A DNA stretch of 64,000 nt from CAZSDU01 sp964605775 (GTDB taxonomy: Bacteria > Bacteroidota > Bacteroidia > Bacteroidales > FEN-979), in contig CAZSDU010000006.1 of assembly GCA_964605775.1 (NCBI GenBank), positions 1 through 64,000 on the forward strand, written 5' to 3'. The notes below the pieces were generated by a model. The model did not search any database, was not told where the DNA came from, and saw nothing but the letters and a program-made list of their open reading frames with translations. Position numbers and translations under genes: made by a program. Below are positions 61,904 to 64,000 of this stretch, piece by piece (position 1 is the stretch's first letter; each line of letters opens with the position of its first letter).

Positions 61904-63118
61904 TCAGTCTGAATTAATATTCTGTTTTTGACCGCAGATAACATCAAAGATGTCGGAGGCAACATTCTTTTTCGATTTCAACACGCCATGAATGACATTA
62001 CCTTTTTTATCTATGATTGTAATTCTATTGGTTGGACAATTGAATCCCTCACCTTTTACATTTGCAGCATTCAATACAATAAAATCAAGGTTTTTAGTTT
62101 TCAGTTTCTTTCTTGCATTCTGAATTTCATTGTTTGTTTCCAAGGCAAAACCAACGATGATTTGATGTTTTCTTTTCTGTTGACCAAGTTGATTGAGAAT
62201 GTCAGGGGTAGGTAAAAGATCAAGATGCAAGGGTTTATTTTTTTTCTTAATTTTCTGCGACTGTGGTTCTTTTACTTTAAAATCAGCGACTGCAGCTGCC
62301 ATCATAATGATATCAGCTGATTTTGACTCGCCGAGACAAGCCTGGTGCATCTCGTCTGCAGATTCAACATTGATTCTGGTAATGGATGGGTGATATACTG
62401 AAAGGTTTGTGGGGCCCGTGATCAGGAGAACTTCTCCTCCTCTTGAGGCCGCCTCTTCGGCCAAAGCGAAACCCATTCTGCCAGAGGAATAATTTCCAAT
62501 AAACCTCACAGGATCAATCTTTTCATAAGTTGGTCCTGCGGTGATCAGAATTTTTTTTTTACCTAAACTCTTGTTTTGTTTAAAATGTGACTCAATGAGA
62601 TGGAGGATAATTTCCGGTTCCTCCAGTCGTCCTGGTCCGGAAAGACCACTGGCCAATTCTCCCACCTGAGGTTCAATGATGGTATTACCGTAGGAACGGA
62701 GTTGTGTAATGTTCTTTTGGGTTGAAGGGTGCAGATACATATCCATGTCCATTGCGGGTGCAATAAAGACCGGGCATTTGGCCGATAAATATGCCGTTAT
62801 AACAAAATTATCGGCAATCCCATTTGCCATTTTTCCAAGTGAATTGGCGGTTACAGGAGCAAATAGCATAAGGTCTGCCCATTGTCCCAATTCCACGTGG
62901 TTATTCCAGCTACCGTTTTCAGGGTGGAAGGGTTCAACCATAACGGGATGTGAAGACAAGGTCGCCAGGGTTAGGGGTGTCACAAAGTCTCTGGCGATGG
63001 GAGTCATGATAACTTTGATTTCAGCACCTTCTTTGATAAGCAGACGGATCAGCAAAGGGATTTTATAGGCAGCGATACTGCCAGTAATGCCAATGACTAT
63101 TTTTTTTCCCTTTAGCAT
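61904..63118 (-). CDS. coaBC: Bifunctional phosphopantothenoylcysteine decarboxylase/phosphopantothenate-cysteine ligase
   Basis: Protein of 404 aa. The N-terminal flavoprotein CoaC half opens IVIGITGSIAAYKIPLLIRLL and has the active-site area with His in PENGSWNNHVELGQWADL and FIAPAMDMDMY (Asp where many have Asn, as usual in this phylum). The CoaB half starts near residue 190 with ILITAGPTYEKIDPVRFIGNYSSGRMG. It makes phosphopantetheine for coenzyme A. It lies 18 nt after the omega gene in a conserved bamD-omega-coaBC-DUF4835-recN run. Confidence 0.96.
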   Translation of the reverse strand: MLKGKKIVIGITGSIAAYKIPLLIRLLIKEGAEIKVIMTPIARDFVTPLTLATLSSHPVMVEPFHPENGSWNNHVELGQWADLMLFAPVTANSLGKMANGIADNFVITAYLSAKCPVFIAPAMDMDMYLHPSTQKNITQLRSYGNTIIEPQVGELASGLSGPGRLEEPEIILHLIESHFKQNKSLGKKKILITAGPTYEKIDPVRFIGNYSSGRMGFALAEEAASRGGEVLLITGPTNLSVYHPSITRINVESADEMHQACLGESKSADIIMMAAAVADFKVKEPQSQKIKKKNKPLHLDLLPTPDILNQLGQQKRKHQIIVGFALETNNEIQNARKKLKTKNLDFIVLNAANVKGEGFNCPTNRITIIDKKGNVIHGVLKSKKNVASDIFDVICGQKQNINSD

Positions 63119-63136
63119 GGTGATTGTTTTGAAGAA

Positions 63137-63472
63137 TTAGAAATCTTCTGCTTTTTCCTTATGTGGATTTCTGAAGTACACTTCATCATTCAGGTATTCA
63201 TGAATGGAGATCAGGGTCGGTTTGGGAAGATGTTCATAGTATTTCGCAATTTCAATTTGTTCACGATTTTCAAATACTTCTTCCAGGTTATCCGTTGTAG
63301 TGGCAAATTCAGAAATTTTCTGATTTAATTCTTCTTTCATTTCCAATCCGATCTGGTTGGCTCTTTTTGAAAGCACTGCCACCGTCTCATAAATATTGTT
63401 CGTCCCCTTTGTGAAATCTTCAATATTACGTGTAACGGCATTGAGTTCAGTTTTAATTTTTTTGTAATCCAT
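63137..63472 (-). CDS. rpoZ: RNA polymerase omega subunit, Bacteroidota type
   Basis: Protein of 111 aa. The central segment NNIYETVAVLSKRANQIGLEMKEEL near residue 25 matches the omega/Rpb6 fold (helix with ARRA-like SKRAN), and the EHLPKPTLISIHEYLNDEVYFRNP end is the typical C-terminal extension in this phylum. It stabilises RNA polymerase assembly. It lies between bamD and coaBC, each within about 20 nt, as elsewhere in Bacteroidota. Confidence 0.85.
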   Translation of the reverse strand: MDYKKIKTELNAVTRNIEDFTKGTNNIYETVAVLSKRANQIGLEMKEELNQKISEFATTTDNLEEVFENREQIEIAKYYEHLPKPTLISIHEYLNDEVYFRNPHKEKAEDF

Positions 63473-63476
63473 GGTT

Positions 63477-64000
63477 TTATAATGGTTTTGTTAATTGTTC
63501 TGTTTTTCTTTGATCCTTTTGATAGATCAACTCAAGTTCCTTTCTGGATTTTTCCTTTAAATCTTTTACTTCTGAAAGAAACTGACTTTCGGGATATTGA
63601 CTTACAAATTCATTATATGCATTAATTGCTTTTAAATGTCTGTCTTTTTTCTTTTCCTCTATACTCTCTTTCGCGAATCGATGATAAGATTTAAAGATTA
63701 AAAAGAGGATTTCTTCTTTACGGCTGGTTCCCGGAAACTCTTTCAGAATATTGCTAAGCGCCTGGATTGCGGCAGCATAATCATCCATTCTGTAATACAT
63801 TTTGGCTATCCGGTAATCCTTATGTTCGAGTTTTTCTCTGAGTTTATCAATCAGATCATTGCATTCCGATACTCTTTTACTGCTGGGGTATATATTTGTA
63901 AAAAGCTGCAGATCCTTGATTGCATCGTAAGTGGTGGTCTGGTCGAGGGTAAAATCAGGGGAACTGAGATAATTACAATAGGCGCTCATGAATAAACATT
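63477..64000 (-). CDS. bamD: Outer-membrane assembly lipoprotein BamD, 3' part (gene runs off the window)
   Basis: The visible 170+ codons are the C-terminal part of a TPR lipoprotein; the frame stays open to the window end, so the N-terminus with the lipobox is outside. Repeats include YYRMDDYAAAIQALSNILKEFPGTSRKEEILFLIFKSYHRFAKES and DRHLKAINAYNEFVSQYPESQFLSEV, the pattern of BamD/YfiO. BamD works with BamA to insert beta-barrel proteins. The lead-in CNYLSSPDFTLDQTTTYDAI is conserved in Bacteroidota BamD. The Met at 63989 is internal. Confidence 0.9.
   Translation of the reverse strand, partial: CLFMSAYCNYLSSPDFTLDQTTTYDAIKDLQLFTNIYPSSKRVSECNDLIDKLREKLEHKDYRIAKMYYRMDDYAAAIQALSNILKEFPGTSRKEEILFLIFKSYHRFAKESIEEKKKDRHLKAINAYNEFVSQYPESQFLSEVKDLKEKSRKELELIYQKDQRKTEQLTKPL

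Overview
The window looks like a chromosomal segment from a member of the Bacteroidota, probably class Bacteroidia and not a classic gut Bacteroides. The grounds are the phylum-type promoter word TAnnTTTG in front of many genes (sometimes with a TTTG about 19-20 nt upstream), phylum-restricted families (DUF4295, DUF4831, DUF4835, DUF4199, the Bacteroidetes-type RNA polymerase omega), two proteins with C-terminal type IX secretion sorting domains, a TonB-dependent receptor, and weak Shine-Dalgarno sequences. T9SS cargo together with an ETF/acyl-CoA dehydrogenase electron chain and a proton-translocating transhydrogenase fits a free-living or fermentative/anaerobic environmental lineage. The species cannot be named from the sequence.

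Layout. 1-1.7 kb: tRNA-Lys, a TsaC/YciO protein, the SRP RNA and a DUF4199 membrane protein. 1.7-8.4 kb: a glycan block with two glycosyltransferases, a cyclic-nucleotide-binding histidine kinase and a complete set for GDP-D-glycero-alpha-D-manno-heptose (HddA kinase, GmhA isomerase, HddC guanylyltransferase, GmhB phosphatase), with a nitroreductase inserted. 8.4-13.8 kb: a sodium/solute symporter, a DUF4831 protein, KdsA (Kdo-8-P synthase), RarA and a small repeat-rich lipoprotein. 13.8-17.3 kb: a three-gene transhydrogenase operon (pntA1, pntA2, pntB) and a two-domain YjdI/CDGSH iron-sulfur protein. 17.4-26.3 kb: secreted enzymes and sugar-related proteins (C45 acyltransferase-like lipoprotein, CAP+SPOR-like protein, GH172, a GH63-like glycosidase, a GT39 membrane transferase and an amidotransferase-like secreted protein). 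26.3-36.4 kb: HAD hydrolase, PflX-like radical SAM protein, C1B peptidase, class III aminotransferase, SDR, XerD, L33, DUF4295, FtsY, RimO, a MORN-like protein and a hotdog thioesterase.

36.4-42.2 kb is a probable outer-membrane uptake locus that resembles Bacteroidetes vitamin B12 acquisition loci: two T9SS surface proteins, a BtuB-like TonB receptor and a BtuG-like beta-propeller lipoprotein. I see no cobalamin riboswitch in front of it. The receptor has no ATG, GTG or TTG ahead of its signal peptide. 42.85-43.37 kb is a gene-free stretch with a good promoter, a strong terminal hairpin and many internal pairings; I read it as a roughly 320-nt structured non-coding RNA of a family I do not recognise, and it is the most interesting element here.

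43.4-45.1 kb encodes a steroid-5-alpha-reductase-like membrane protein paired with a 3-beta-HSD-like SDR. 45.3-51.9 kb: a TPR protein, GyrA and ClpC. 51.9-58.4 kb is a fatty-acid oxidation electron route (EtfB, EtfA, a membrane Fe-S quinone reductase of the EMO type, acyl-CoA dehydrogenase). 58.4-64 kb is a housekeeping run: FabI, RecN, DUF4835, CoaBC, RNA polymerase omega and the 3' part of bamD, which is cut by the window edge. No transposon, prophage, CRISPR array or rRNA was found.
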